Notes: a model not told the origin generated them from the letters alone. 64,000 bases of DNA from Ignavibacteria bacterium (GCA_028714695.1 JAQTLX010000002.1:124001-188000); one strand, 5' to 3'; counted from the stretch's first letter, positions 1 to 9,878 are shown. Made by a program: numbers and translations.

Positions 1-529
1 AATTTTTTAAAAGATAAATTCCTACAATAGCCTCGTTAGAGGGGGACACTTCTTTGGAAGCAGGTTTTTCTACAAGCCTCTTAATGAATCCTTTTTTGTC
101 TTTTTCTACAACACCGAATCGTCTCGGGTCATCCACTTTCTTTACGCCGATTACGGAATATTTGCTTTTGACAACATCTTTAAGGTTGACGTCAAAAAGC
201 GTATCACCCAGTATTATTAGAACTTCATCCTTTTTAATCGGATCGAATTTCCCTTTAGCGCACAGTATTGCGTGCCCCAGTCCGAGAGTCTCTTTCTGTT
301 TAACGTAATCGAATTTGAAATTAAATGTACTGTTTAGATAATGTTCGATTTTCTCACCCTGATGTCCTGTGATGAAAATAATGTTATCCGCTATTTTCTT
401 TTTAATCAGTTCATCCACAATATAATAAATCATCGGATGTCCTGCTACATTCAGAAGAACCTTCGGCTGCGTAATAGTATGAGGTCTTAAACGTGTTCCA
501 ACGCCCGCTACGGGAATAATCACTTTCAT
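1..529 (-). CDS. Sugar-phosphate nucleotidyltransferase, 3' part beyond the window
   Basis: The minus strand is open from an ATG at 529 to the left edge, so only about the first 176 residues are present. The N-terminus reads MKVIIPVAGVGTRLRP, the G-x-G-T-R-L-R-P nucleotide-binding loop of glucose-1-phosphate thymidylyl/uridylyltransferases, and is followed by the QPKVLL lysine motif and a GHAILCA segment. The family joins a sugar-1-phosphate to an NTP to make the activated sugars used for cell-surface glycans. The specific sugar and nucleotide cannot be told from this fragment. It lies downstream of alaS on the same strand with a gap of about 77 bases. The family call is firm; the substrate is open. 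Confidence 0.85.
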   Translation of the reverse strand, partial: MKVIIPVAGVGTRLRPHTITQPKVLLNVAGHPMIYYIVDELIKKKIADNIIFITGHQGEKIEHYLNSTFNFKFDYVKQKETLGLGHAILCAKGKFDPIKKDEVLIILGDTLFDVNLKDVVKSKYSVIGVKKVDDPRRFGVVEKDKKGFIKRLVEKPASKEVSPSNEAIVGIYLLKN

Positions 530-541
530 AATTCAAAATTT

Positions 542-562
542 AAAGTTCAAAGTTCAAAGTTC
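542..562. repeat. Three tandem copies of AAAGTTC
   Basis: The heptamer AAAGTTC is repeated exactly three times head to tail, between alaS and the nucleotidyltransferase. A single similar stretch (TTCAAAGTTCAAATT) lies near 55865, upstream of aspS. It is a short-sequence repeat with no evident function and could vary in copy number by slippage. Confidence 0.8.
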
Positions 563-606
563 GAAATTGCAAATTTATAAATATTAAATATCAAAAATTT
601 TATTTG

Positions 607-3339
607 TTATATTTGATTTTTGATATTCGCAACGAAGTTGCTCAACGCTTCATCAAGTTTCTCAACATCTCTTGCACCTGCGGTCGCTATTTGCGGTCTT
701 CCTCCGCCGCCTCCGCCGAGTTCTTTGGCGGTACCGGATATAAGTTTACCGGCGCTTAATCCTTTATCTTTTATAAGATTATCGCTTACAACGCAAACAA
801 GATTTATTTTGCCTTCTATTATTGTTGCAAATAACGCAACACCGTTTTTCATTATCTTTCTGATTTCTTCGCCTAATTCTTTGAATTCATCAGGAGAATC
901 GATATCAAGTATGCCCGATAAAATTACATTGCCGTTAATTACATCCGCTTTTTCAATCATAGATTTTATATTCTCGATATGTTTCCCGAGATTTTGTTTC
1001 ATAAGTTTCTTCTGCTGTACCTTTTTCTCTTCAATGTATCTCTCGCGCAGTTCCTGCAGCGATTTTATCGTATTATCCTGAGAATCAATCATTAACTTCA
1101 TAAGAGAAATATCCCTGAAATCCGCCTGCTTAAAGCCGACACGAATATTCTCAAGTCCTGCTTTGAAATTGGCGGCATATTTATCCGGGAGTTCTGATAT
1201 TATTTTTTCTATCTCATTGATTTTATCTCCCAGTAAAACGAGAATCCCTTCTCCGGTGCGCGCGAATATTCTTCTCACGCCTGAAGATATACTTTCTTCT
1301 TTTACAATCTTGAAGAGACCTATATCGCTTGTATTTGCAACGTGCGTGCCCCCGCAGAATTCAATACTGAATTTATCGTCCATTTTAACAATTCTAACCA
1401 GATCGCCGTATTTGTCACCGAAGAATTTTTTTACATTCGGGATTTTATTAGCCTCTTCAAGCGGTAAATTCTCGAGTGTTTCTACTTTTAGTCCTTCGCT
1501 TATTTTTGAATTTACTAAATCTTCGATTCTTTTGATTTCTTCATTCGTAGGTTTCTGGAAATGCGGAAAATCAAATCTGAGATATTCATCGGATACCAGA
1601 GAACCCATTTGCTTGACATGATTGCCGAGTACTTCCCTTAATGCTTCATGCAGAAGATGTGTCGCGGAGTGGTTTCTCTGTATTGCGCGCCTTCTTTCGT
1701 AATTAATATATGCTTTTACCTCTTTGTGAAACAAATTTCTGTGATCGTAGTTTTTCACATATATGAAATGGTTGTTCTTTACATCTATAACATCGAGTTC
1801 GTATCCGTCGGAGAATACTAGTTTGCCTGTATCGCTTACCTGACCTCCCGATTCCGAATAGAAAGGATTATCTTTCAGTACAAGAACTTCGATGTCAGAG
1901 CCTGCAATTCTTTTCGCCTGAAGCAAAGTTGTCTTGATTCCTTTGTCGGTAATATCATAAGGATTGTAAACCGGATTTTCTGCTTTGAGTTTGTCGTCTA
2001 ATTCAAATAATTTTGTATCCGCAAGTATTACATCTTCTTTTCTGGCTGCTCTTGCCCTGTCTTTTTGTTTCTTCATCTCTTCCTCGAATCTTTTCATCTC
2101 AACATCAAATCCGTGTTCTCTCGCCATTACCTGCGTAAGGTCAACCGGGAATCCGTATGTATCGTATAATTTAAAAGCATCTTCACCGGGGAATATTTTG
2201 TCATTATTTTCTTTTATGCTCCTGTAAACATCATAAAAATGTTCGATACCCCTGTCCAGTGTAAGATTGAAACTTTCTTCTTCCGCTTTAATTACATTTA
2301 TTACAAAATCCTTTTTATCGTTGAGTTCAGGAAATACATCGCCGAAATGCTTAACGACCGTCACGACAAGATTATGAAGAAGCGGTTCGTTATAATCGAG
2401 TTTTCTTGCGAGTCTAAGGGCTCTGCGAAGAATTCTTCTCAGCACATAACCTCTGCCTTCGTTTGAAGGCATCGCGCCGTCGCTGATTGCAAACGTCAAT
2501 GCTCTTATATGGTCGGCAATTGCGTTTATCGGAGAAATTAAATCGCCTTTATATTCTTTACCCGTAATATTCGATATTTCCGAAATGATAGGTGTGAAAA
2601 GATCGGTCTCGTAATTCGATTTATTATTGTTGAGTACTCTCACGACTCTCTCAAGTCCCATGCCCGTATCAACATGTTTTTTCGGCAGAGGATGAAGTTC
2701 GCCTTTTTCGTCTCTGTAATACTGAATGAATACAAGATTCCAGATTTCGATAACATCTTCCAGTCCGGCATTTATATCTTCGCTCTTGCATCCGTTTTCC
2801 GAGAGGTCAATATGTATTTCCGAACATGGACCGCAAGGTCCTGTTTCACCCATTTCCCAGAAATTATCTTTCTCGCCGAATTTTAAAATATGTGTATGGT
2901 CAATATCGGTTTCGGTTTTCCAGAGATTAAGCGCCTCTTCATCGGTCCTGTAAACTGTGGCCCATAGTCTATTTTTCGGGAGTTTCCAAACCCCGGTCAG
3001 TAATTCCCATGCCCAAGCGATTGCTTCTTTCTTATAATAATCACCGAACGACCAGTTGCCGAGCATTTCAAAAAATGTATGATGATATCCGTCTACTCCG
3101 ACTTCCTCAAGATCGTTATGTTTTCCGCCCGCCCGTATGCACTTTTGTGTATCGGCAGCGCGTTTATATTCGCGTGTACCAAGTCCCAAAAAAACATCTT
3201 TAAACTGATTCATACCTGCATTTGCAAATAGCAGTGTCTGGTCCTCATAAGGTACGACAGGTGAGGACGGTACAATTTTGTGTTTTTTAGACTCAAAAAA
3301 CTTTAAAAACGAATCCCTTATTTCTTTTGATGAAATCAC
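607..3339 (-). CDS. alaS: Alanine--tRNA ligase
   Basis: Charges tRNA-Ala with alanine in the cytoplasm. The 910-residue length is normal for the family. The N-terminal class II catalytic core is followed by the editing domain, with HSATH at about residues 557-561 and CGGTH near 662 supplying the zinc/editing residues. The C-terminal DHHA1 region carries the glycine run before RPQIATAGA near residue 875. The start is GTG, because the first residues (MISSKEIRDSF) match the usual AlaRS N-terminus and no in-frame ATG fits. It lies alone between an intergenic space at 3340-3518 and the downstream nucleotidyltransferase. Confidence 0.98.
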   Translation of the reverse strand: MISSKEIRDSFLKFFESKKHKIVPSSPVVPYEDQTLLFANAGMNQFKDVFLGLGTREYKRAADTQKCIRAGGKHNDLEEVGVDGYHHTFFEMLGNWSFGDYYKKEAIAWAWELLTGVWKLPKNRLWATVYRTDEEALNLWKTETDIDHTHILKFGEKDNFWEMGETGPCGPCSEIHIDLSENGCKSEDINAGLEDVIEIWNLVFIQYYRDEKGELHPLPKKHVDTGMGLERVVRVLNNNKSNYETDLFTPIISEISNITGKEYKGDLISPINAIADHIRALTFAISDGAMPSNEGRGYVLRRILRRALRLARKLDYNEPLLHNLVVTVVKHFGDVFPELNDKKDFVINVIKAEEESFNLTLDRGIEHFYDVYRSIKENNDKIFPGEDAFKLYDTYGFPVDLTQVMAREHGFDVEMKRFEEEMKKQKDRARAARKEDVILADTKLFELDDKLKAENPVYNPYDITDKGIKTTLLQAKRIAGSDIEVLVLKDNPFYSESGGQVSDTGKLVFSDGYELDVIDVKNNHFIYVKNYDHRNLFHKEVKAYINYERRRAIQRNHSATHLLHEALREVLGNHVKQMGSLVSDEYLRFDFPHFQKPTNEEIKRIEDLVNSKISEGLKVETLENLPLEEANKIPNVKKFFGDKYGDLVRIVKMDDKFSIEFCGGTHVANTSDIGLFKIVKEESISSGVRRIFARTGEGILVLLGDKINEIEKIISELPDKYAANFKAGLENIRVGFKQADFRDISLMKLMIDSQDNTIKSLQELRERYIEEKKVQQKKLMKQNLGKHIENIKSMIEKADVINGNVILSGILDIDSPDEFKELGEEIRKIMKNGVALFATIIEGKINLVCVVSDNLIKDKGLSAGKLISGTAKELGGGGGGRPQIATAGARDVEKLDEALSNFVANIKNQI

Positions 3340-3466
3340 AATTTATGTTTTATATTCTCAATAAATAAAAATAAAATTAAATATTGTCAAATTAAATGGA
3401 AAATCAGTGCGGCTATTTATACTGTTTTTATGAACTTAATCGCTGAATTATGCAATATATAATAAA

Positions 3467-3491
3467 AAACCGCAGGTATATACTGCGGTTT
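3467..3491 (-). terminator. Rho-independent terminator of the barrel-protein gene
   Basis: An 8-9 bp stem (AACCGCAG paired with CTGCGGTT) encloses a 7-base loop. On the minus strand it is followed by a run of T. It lies 28 bases after the stop of the gene at 3519-4238. Confidence 0.85.
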
Positions 3492-3518
3492 GATATAATT
3501 ATTTGTGATATTATGTAA

Positions 3519-4238
3519 CTAAAATACTATCCTGAGTCCTGTATTTATTATAACTGTCCGCATATCCTGCGAGAATGTTTGTACTGTAACATCCTGTGAG
3601 TTGCCTGTCGAAACAGTTGTTTTCACATCTTTAAAACTTGAACTGCCGCCAAGGAAATCAAGAGATGCAATCCAGAACAAATTATTTGTGAGGTGATATT
3701 TTCCGTCCAGTGATACGATGTATGAAAATGAAGATGCGGTTTTTTCGTCCTGTTTATAATAACTGCTGCCATTTCTGATTGTAAATTCAGGAGCCTTTGA
3801 ATTTATCATTCCGGAATATGCTCTGAATCCGACTGAAAGTTTCTTGTAAATAGGATAAGAAAACTCAAATCCGAGAAAACCTCCGTAAATATTCCATGTT
3901 CTGGAATCTGCTGACCATACACCCCCATATTTTTCGCTGAGCGCGTTTTGTAAATTCGAAAGATTAGTACCGTTAGAATTGAAAAAGCCCATGAGATTTA
4001 AATCAATAATATCAATCAAATGATAAGTTAAATTTACACCGGCTTTATAGCCGACTTTAGCAAATCCTGCGCTTTCGTTATAAGCGTCCTTGCTTCCGAA
4101 ATCTCCATAAGGGAAACTTGGTCCTGCCGTTATTTCAATTCCGAATAATTTTGGGCTGAGATTCGCATTATATTTGTTCTGCGAATAAACCGATGAGGTA
4201 ATTAATAATGCCAAGATTATGATGTATAACTTTTTCAT
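3519..4238 (-). CDS. Outer-membrane beta-barrel protein (unknown role)
   Basis: A 239-residue protein with a clear signal peptide (MKKLYIIILALLITSSVYSQ) and cleavage after about residue 19. The mature part has alternating hydrophobic and aromatic beta strands and ends in IINTGLRIVF, a typical C-terminal strand of an outer-membrane barrel with a final aromatic residue. It resembles the generic outer-membrane beta-barrel family of Bacteroidota. It has its own terminator and is probably monocistronic. No ligand or transport function can be assigned. Confidence 0.7.
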   Translation of the reverse strand: MKKLYIIILALLITSSVYSQNKYNANLSPKLFGIEITAGPSFPYGDFGSKDAYNESAGFAKVGYKAGVNLTYHLIDIIDLNLMGFFNSNGTNLSNLQNALSEKYGGVWSADSRTWNIYGGFLGFEFSYPIYKKLSVGFRAYSGMINSKAPEFTIRNGSSYYKQDEKTASSFSYIVSLDGKYHLTNNLFWIASLDFLGGSSSFKDVKTTVSTGNSQDVTVQTFSQDMRTVIINTGLRIVF

Positions 4239-4296
4239 GTTGAAATTTTATTTTCTTAAATCTAATTAAAATGCTTTAAACATGATATTTAGAAAT

Positions 4297-4776
4297 TCAG
4301 GAATCCGATTGAGCCGGATTAAGTCTTGCAAAAGCGATATAATCGGTTATCGCAGGTGTGTATCCTGACGATTTTATTATACTTGATATCTGTGCCCTGT
4401 GATATGTACTGTGATTAAGGACATGAGACATAATATCGTAAAGTTTGTTCTTAAATTTGTCCCCCGATGTATTTTCGTAACTTATCACAACATTCAAGCC
4501 TTTTGGTTTTAAACCTGACAAATAATATTTCCACCCTGTATGCACGTTATTCATATAATCCCTGAAATACGCAGGCTCAATAATTTCCCACGGGTCTATG
4601 CTGTGCGATTTTGAGTTTATTCTGTGCAGCCAAACCTGCTGTGAATTGAGTATATGAGAAAAAAGCAGTTCCACTTTTGTATTTCCGTGATTGTTCTTTT
4701 CAATGACTTCAAGAACCCTTGTATTAGCCCAGAAATCATAATCGAAAAGTCTTTTGTAGTGATTTATTAATTCCAT
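4297..4776 (-). CDS. DinB-family metal-binding protein
   Basis: A 159-residue four-helix protein. His41 (LLFSHILN), His121 and His125 (LNHSTYHRAQ) form the His triad that holds a divalent metal in DinB/YfiT proteins. Members include thiol transferases and damage-inducible proteins of mostly unknown substrate. It is two bases downstream of the acyl-CoA carboxylase gene and therefore probably co-transcribed with it. The link to carboxylase function is unexplained. Confidence 0.85.
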   Translation of the reverse strand: MELINHYKRLFDYDFWANTRVLEVIEKNNHGNTKVELLFSHILNSQQVWLHRINSKSHSIDPWEIIEPAYFRDYMNNVHTGWKYYLSGLKPKGLNVVISYENTSGDKFKNKLYDIMSHVLNHSTYHRAQISSIIKSSGYTPAITDYIAFARLNPAQSDS

Positions 4777-4778
4777 GA

Positions 4779-6446
4779 CTAAGTTTGTATAATTCCTGTA
4801 TTAAATTTTTTTATTTCTGGATTATTGTTTGCAATCTCTATGCAATAAGACACGACATCGCGTGTTTTTACAGGGTCGATAATTCCGTCAATCCAAAGCC
4901 TTGCAGCAGCATACAGAACATTTGTCTGTTCGTCGTATCTGCTCTTGATTTCATCAAGAAATTTCTTTTTGTCATCTGCCTGTATTTCTTTGCCGAGTTT
5001 TTTCATCCGTCCGATTTTTATATCAAGCAGTACATTGGATGCCTGAGAGCCACCCATTACTGCAATCTTCGCGTTAGGATACGCGAATATAAATCTCGGG
5101 TCGTATGCTTTTCCGCACATTGCGTAATTTCCCGCGCCGTAACTGTTGCCTGTAATGATTGTGATTTTAGGAACGGTGGAATTCGCAACCGCATTTACCA
5201 TCTTCGCTCCGTCTTTAATTATACCTCCGTGTTCGGACTGCGAACCTACCATGAAACCTGTAACGTCCTGCAGGAAGAGCAGAGGGATTTTTCTCTGATT
5301 GCAGTTCATTATGAATCTTGTTGCTTTGTCCGCGCTGTCGGAATATATGACGCCTCCGAACTGCATCTCCGTTCCGCCCTTCGGCATTTTCTTTTTTACT
5401 ATATCCCTTTGATTCGCGACTATTCCAACTGCCCAGCCGTCTATTCTCGCATAACCTGTTATTATAGTCTGTCCGTAAGTCGGCTTATATTCGTCGAAAT
5501 CACTGCCGTCAATTATTCTGGAAATTAAATCGTATGTGTTGTATGGTTTCGCAGAATCTTCCGGAATAATTCCGTGAAGTTCGTTCGTATCATAAGCAGG
5601 CTGTAAACTCTTAATTCTGTCGAACCCTGCTTTGTCATAATTACCGAACTTGCTTACGAGCCTTCTGATTTTTTCAATTGCAGTTTCGTCATCAGGTACT
5701 TTTTCATCTGTTATGCCTGATATTGAAGTTGATACTTCTCCGCCTCCGAGAGATTCAGTATCCGTCACTTCGCCTATAGCCGCTTTTACAAGATGCGGAC
5801 CGGCAAGAAAAATACTTCCGCTTCCTTCCACAATTATAGTTTCGTCGCTCATTATCGGAAGGTATGCACCACCTGCAACGCATGGTCCCATTATAGCGGC
5901 AATCTGGGGAATCCCCATTGAACTCATAATGGCATTATTTCTGAAAATTCGTCCGAAATGTTCTTTATCGGGAAATATTTCGTCCTGCAGAGGAAGAAAA
6001 ACGCCGGCAGAATCCACAAGATAAATTATCGGTAGTTTGTTCTCCATCGCAATTTCCTGCGCGCGGAGATTCTTCTTGCATGTGATAGGGAACCATGCTC
6101 CTGCTTTTACTGTAGCATCGTTCGCAACAATAACGCAGTTCCTTCCGTGAATTTTTCCTATTCCGAATATAGTACCCGATGAAGGAGCGCCGCCGTATTC
6201 TTCGTACATCCCGTACGCCGTGAACAAACCGATTTCGAGAAAGTCTGTTCCTTTGTCAATTAAAAGATCAATTCTTTCCCTGCAATGCAGTTTCTTCTGA
6301 GAATGCAATTTCTCAATCGCTTTTGCACCTCCGCCGTGTTTTATTTTCTCGGTTTTAGACTGTAAGTCTTTAAGCAGCCTCTTATGATGCTCATCCCTTG
6401 ACAGGAATACTTTATCTTTACTTATCTTGCTGTTTATCAATGCCAT
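4779..6446 (-). CDS. Acyl-CoA carboxylase, carboxyltransferase subunit (MccB-type)
   Basis: A 555-residue crotonase-fold carboxyltransferase with N- and C-terminal halves. The sequence (EEYGGAPSSGTIFGIGKIHG, GPCVAGGAYLP, FLQDVTGFMVG, NSYGAGNYAMCG) is closest in style to methylcrotonyl-CoA or geranyl-CoA carboxylase beta subunits. It transfers carboxylate from biotin to an acyl-CoA, typically in leucine breakdown. The biotin carboxylase/carrier subunit that normally pairs with it is not adjacent: its only close partner is the DinB gene. A second, different carboxyltransferase lies at 31864-33423. The family is sure; the acyl substrate is inferred. Confidence 0.9.
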   Translation of the reverse strand: MALINSKISKDKVFLSRDEHHKRLLKDLQSKTEKIKHGGGAKAIEKLHSQKKLHCRERIDLLIDKGTDFLEIGLFTAYGMYEEYGGAPSSGTIFGIGKIHGRNCVIVANDATVKAGAWFPITCKKNLRAQEIAMENKLPIIYLVDSAGVFLPLQDEIFPDKEHFGRIFRNNAIMSSMGIPQIAAIMGPCVAGGAYLPIMSDETIIVEGSGSIFLAGPHLVKAAIGEVTDTESLGGGEVSTSISGITDEKVPDDETAIEKIRRLVSKFGNYDKAGFDRIKSLQPAYDTNELHGIIPEDSAKPYNTYDLISRIIDGSDFDEYKPTYGQTIITGYARIDGWAVGIVANQRDIVKKKMPKGGTEMQFGGVIYSDSADKATRFIMNCNQRKIPLLFLQDVTGFMVGSQSEHGGIIKDGAKMVNAVANSTVPKITIITGNSYGAGNYAMCGKAYDPRFIFAYPNAKIAVMGGSQASNVLLDIKIGRMKKLGKEIQADDKKKFLDEIKSRYDEQTNVLYAAARLWIDGIIDPVKTRDVVSYCIEIANNNPEIKKFNTGIIQT

Positions 6447-6489
6447 ATTTTTAAAACATCAAATTGAATAAAAAGAATTCATAAAACAT

Positions 6490-6540
6490 AATAATAAAAA
6501 AATATCAAAAAAAATATGTTAGGATATATGTTTTATTATT
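6490..6540. other. A+T-rich inverted repeat
   Basis: AATAATAAAA at 6490-6499 is the exact reverse complement of TTTTATTATT at 6531-6540, with a loop of about 31 bases. It sits between the carboxylase and the gene at 6636-7112. It could be a weak terminator for the latter, but the stem has no G-C pairs. Confidence 0.3.
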
Positions 6541-6635
6541 ATTAAGGCATAAATTCAGGGATTTTCAAACTGAACGGAACGAGCCGGAAATCCGTCAAAC
6601 GACATTCGTATAATCCGATACGAGCAGGGAAAATT

Positions 6636-7112
6636 TCATTTGTTATATAGATTTACCAAGTCATTTAAAGTATATTCAATAACATTACATGTAAAACAGG
6701 TGAAAATTATTTTGAATTTAGTATCCGCAGGCACAATTATCGAGAATTTTCCTTTATCATCAGGCTTAAATTGTGTTTGTTTTCTTATCAATCCTGTTTC
6801 TATATAACCGAGATATGTATTTGCAACTATTTTTGTTATCTCTCCAAGAAATATATTCCCGATAGTACTATCTATGGGATATTGTACACTTGATCTATAC
6901 ATTTTGCCAGTAAATAAAATTAACTTATTTGTAGAGTCATAATTTATTTTAGAAATAGAAACTAACGTGCTTTCAGTCCCACTATCAGAATAATCTAATG
7001 TATCGTTACCAAGATACATGTACTCAAGAATATACACTTTATCCTGAGAGAAAGCAGAGGATATGGATAATAATGTCGCAATAAAAACAGCAATTACTAT
7101 CTTTGATTTCAT
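6636..7112 (-). CDS. Secreted protein of unknown function
   Basis: A 158-residue protein with an N-terminal signal peptide (MKSKIVIAVFIATLLSISSAFSQ). The remainder is strand-rich and carries two cysteines in a CFTCNV motif near the C-terminus, which could form a disulphide or bind a metal. No domain is recognised. It stands alone, and its A+T content is somewhat higher than that of the neighbouring housekeeping genes. Confidence 0.65.
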   Translation of the reverse strand: MKSKIVIAVFIATLLSISSAFSQDKVYILEYMYLGNDTLDYSDSGTESTLVSISKINYDSTNKLILFTGKMYRSSVQYPIDSTIGNIFLGEITKIVANTYLGYIETGLIRKQTQFKPDDKGKFSIIVPADTKFKIIFTCFTCNVIEYTLNDLVNLYNK

Positions 7113-7151
7113 AAGCTTATTTTTTATTTATAACTTTAAAAATCAAACGCA

Positions 7152-7172
7152 TTCCCAAAATCCTTTTGGGAA
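7152..7172. repeat. Short palindromic repeat, copy 1
   Basis: TTCCCAAAA and TTTTGGGAA form a perfect 9 bp inverted repeat around three bases, bordered by CA on the left and CG on the right. The same arms and borders recur in opposite orientation at 8460-8506, on the other side of the WG-repeat gene. Confidence 0.7.
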
Positions 7173-7386
7173 CGCACCAGAGAATTGTTTTACTGACTTG
7201 TTACGAAACTCCGATTCATGATATAGTATTATGTTATTATACTGGTCCTGATCATATATGGAATAGGATTAAGCACGGTGTATCAGTTTGTGCGAAAATA
7301 ATTTCTGAGCCATATATACACAAGAAAATGTTTGTTGCCGCGAATATATTTTTTGTATTCATAATATTTATTGTCAATATTAAATA

Positions 7387-8271
7387 TTATTCATCTTCCC
7401 AGTATTCGGTGCCGTAGATGTCTATGTATCCGAACAATGATTTTTTCTCATGATCAACTCTAACCAGAGCAAGTCCATTTTCGAACTCACATATGTAATT
7501 GTATTTTATTGAAATAACTATATTTCCCAATTTATCTAAAACGCCCCATTTAAGATTATAACCGAGTATTACTATTCCGTTTTTGAAAGCAAGGTCTCGA
7601 TTAGGAAATAGATTGATGTTATATATTAACGGAATGATTTCTTTTCCTGACTTATCGATAAAGCCCCAATGTTGACTGAGTTCAACACCCGCGCGATCTT
7701 CATAAAATGGATAAATATCATCATATATTAGTGGAATAACCAATTTCCCGTTTTGATTAATCATTCCCCATTTTTCATTAATTTGAATACAGGCATAACC
7801 CTCATGGAAAGGTTTAACATTGTCATAAATAATTGGAACTACGATTTCATTTTTCTTGTCAACAAAACCATATTTATTATTCAGTTTTGTAATAGCGAAG
7901 TTATCCGAAAAAAATGAGACCTTATCATTATCAGCCAGGAATATTTCTTCTCCTGGATACGCGAAGTTTTCATTAATATCCTGAGAACTATCATAAATTG
8001 GCGGAATTATAATGTTACCACTATAATCAATGCAACCGTACTTGTTTTTTATTTTCACACAAGCCTTTCTACCATAAAACAACCGGGCGTCATCGTATCT
8101 GCACGGAATTACGATACGTTTGTTTTTATCACAATACCCCCACTTATCACCTTTTCTGTATGGAATTAATTCAGGAAGACCGGTAGATGTATCGGTTTGA
8201 GCTGTGAGAATACCTGAATCGAAAAGACAAAACAATATGAAAAAAATATAAAACATTTTTTTAAGAATCAT
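7387..8271 (-). CDS. WG-repeat-containing exported protein
   Basis: The protein consists of five or more WG repeats: units of about 45 residues built around KWGYCDKNKRIVIPCRYDDA, KYGFVDKKNEIVVPIIYDN and KWGMINQNGKLVIPLIYDD. The preferred start is the ATG at 8271, which gives a signal peptide (MILKKMFYIFFILFCLFDS) and has AGGGG just upstream; the frame stays open to an ATG at 8310. WG proteins are beta-strand repeat scaffolds whose partners are usually unknown. The gene is flanked on both sides by palindromic repeats, which suggests a separately acquired cassette. Confidence 0.8.
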   Translation of the reverse strand: MILKKMFYIFFILFCLFDSGILTAQTDTSTGLPELIPYRKGDKWGYCDKNKRIVIPCRYDDARLFYGRKACVKIKNKYGCIDYSGNIIIPPIYDSSQDINENFAYPGEEIFLADNDKVSFFSDNFAITKLNNKYGFVDKKNEIVVPIIYDNVKPFHEGYACIQINEKWGMINQNGKLVIPLIYDDIYPFYEDRAGVELSQHWGFIDKSGKEIIPLIYNINLFPNRDLAFKNGIVILGYNLKWGVLDKLGNIVISIKYNYICEFENGLALVRVDHEKKSLFGYIDIYGTEYWEDE

Positions 8272-8459
8272 ATGCCCCTGAGAAGAAAATTTAATTTTCG
8301 AATAGAACATTATTATAAGTTAATAACTAATAAAAATATAAGTTAATTTATCCAAATATTAATATTTCTGCAAGTTACAAAGAATTAAGAGTTTAATAGC
8401 GTATGGTATATTTTTGAAATAAAGACTACAGTGCTTCACAAAACTAATTATTTCCGCCT

Positions 8460-8506
8460 CGTTCCCAAATTGGCTCAGCCTATGATGATTCTCAACTTTG
8501 GGAATG
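8460..8506. repeat. Short palindromic repeat, copy 2 (inverse orientation)
   Basis: TTCCCAAA at 8462-8469 and TTTGGGAA at 8497-8504 are exact reverse complements, separated by 27 bases and bordered by CG and TG. Read on the minus strand, the borders match the copy at 7152-7172, which has a shorter centre. Confidence 0.6.
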
Positions 8507-8542
8507 AATAAAAATTAATTGTGTATTTTATTTGGGCATAAA

Positions 8543-8567
8543 AAAACCGGGTATATAGCCCGGTTTT
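8543..8567 (-). terminator. Rho-independent terminator of clpX
   Basis: AAAACCGGG and CCCGGTTTT make a 9 bp stem with a 7-base loop, 19 bases past the clpX stop. On the minus strand a run of T follows. Confidence 0.9.
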
Positions 8568-8585
8568 AAAGATGAAATTATTTTT

Positions 8586-9863
8586 TCAGGCTAATGCCTT
8601 TTTGTTGGAATTCAGATAAATTGGTTCTTTCTTCTCAAGCACAACTTCTTTTGTGATTACGCAGTTCGTTACGTTATCTTTCGAAGGTATCTTGTACATT
8701 ATTTCAAGCATTATGTTTTCCATAATCGAACGGAGTGCACGCGCGCCTGTACCTCTTCCAATCGCTATTTCGGCGATTGCCTCGAGCGCGTCTTCATGGA
8801 ATTCAAGTTCAACACCTTCCATTCTGAAGAGTTTTTTGTACTGTTTTATCAATGCGTTCTTCGGCTCTGTCAGAATTATAAGGAGTGCGTCTTTATCAAG
8901 GCTCTCCAGAGTGGTTACTATAGGCATTCTTCCTACGAGTTCAGGAATTATTCCGAATCTTACAAGATCTTCCGGCTCAGCCTGAGCAAGAATCTCGTCT
9001 TTCTTGATGTCATTCTTTGAATAAACCTCTGATGTGAAACCTATCGAGCCTTTTGCTACTCTCTTTTCAATGATCTTTTCGAGTCCGTCAAATGCGCCTC
9101 CGCAGATGAACAATATATTCTTTGTGTTCACACTCAGGAGAGGTTGTTCCGGATGTTTCCTTCCGCCTTTAGGCGGTACTGTCGCTATAGTGCCTTCAAG
9201 TATCTTCAGGAGCGCCTGCTGTACGCCTTCACCGGATACGTCGCGTGTTATGGATACATTCTCGCTCTTTCTTGATATCTTGTCAAGTTCATCGATGTAT
9301 ATAATCCCTCTTTCTGCTTTCTGAATATTGTATTCTGCATTCTGAAGCAGTCTTACAAGCATGGACTCTACATCGTCGCCCACATAACCCGCTTCCGTAA
9401 GAGTTGTCGCGTCAGCAATTGCAAACGGAACATTGAGTAGTTTTGCAAGTGTTTGGGCGAGGTAAGTTTTTCCTGTACCCGTTGTTCCGATAAGGAGCAC
9501 ATTGCTCTTCTCAATCTCAACATCATCGATGCTTATGGAACGAAGTGAATCTATTCTTTTGTAGTGGTTATATACTGCCACGGCAAGAGATTTTTTTGCC
9601 CTGTCCTGACCGATAACATATTCATCAAGAAATTTTTTGATACTGGCCGGAGTTATGTTGCCTTTGTACTTGTCTATGCTTTTATTTATTGTAGGGTCGG
9701 AGTTCATTTTGATTATATGAACCGCGCCGTCCACGCAAATTTCGCAAATATAAGGTGCCTTACCTAATCTGTCTACGGGTCCCTTAATAAGATTTGTTAC
9801 TTTGTCTGCATTTCTTCCGCAGAAAGAACATCTGGGTATGTTTGCTGTTGTTTTTGTTGCCAT
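8586..9863 (-). CDS. clpX: ATP-dependent Clp protease ATP-binding subunit ClpX
   Basis: A hexameric AAA+ unfoldase that feeds substrates to ClpP. From the ATG at 9863 the protein is 425 residues. The N-terminal zinc-binding domain has Cys12, Cys15, Cys40 and Cys43. It is followed by Walker A (GTTGTGKT, about residue 120), Walker B ([10 protein letters not shown]) and the sensor region with [10 protein letters not shown]. The frame remains open upstream to 9905, but that extension reads through tRNA-Leu, so the ATG at 9863 is chosen. clpP is not adjacent. The gene follows the tRNA by only 15 bases, so the two may be co-transcribed. Confidence 0.97.
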   Translation of the reverse strand: MATKTTANIPRCSFCGRNADKVTNLIKGPVDRLGKAPYICEICVDGAVHIIKMNSDPTINKSIDKYKGNITPASIKKFLDEYVIGQDRAKKSLAVAVYNHYKRIDSLRSISIDDVEIEKSNVLLIGTTGTGKTYLAQTLAKLLNVPFAIADATTLTEAGYVGDDVESMLVRLLQNAEYNIQKAERGIIYIDELDKISRKSENVSITRDVSGEGVQQALLKILEGTIATVPPKGGRKHPEQPLLSVNTKNILFICGGAFDGLEKIIEKRVAKGSIGFTSEVYSKNDIKKDEILAQAEPEDLVRFGIIPELVGRMPIVTTLESLDKDALLIILTEPKNALIKQYKKLFRMEGVELEFHEDALEAIAEIAIGRGTGARALRSIMENIMLEIMYKIPSKDNVTNCVITKEVVLEKKEPIYLNSNKKALA

Positions 9864-9878
9864 AATAATTTTATTTCG

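Noticed and set aside
54-308. Plus-strand 84-residue frame at the left edge
   Set aside because: It is antisense to the nucleotidyltransferase, whose conserved motifs are on the minus strand.
4785-5528. 247-residue plus-strand frame
   Set aside because: It is a shadow of the MccB-type carboxylase on the minus strand, with cysteine- and tyrosine-rich composition unlike a real protein.
7166-7417. 83-residue plus-strand frame between two minus-strand genes
   Set aside because: It starts inside the palindromic repeat, lacks a Shine-Dalgarno and overlaps the end of the WG-repeat gene.
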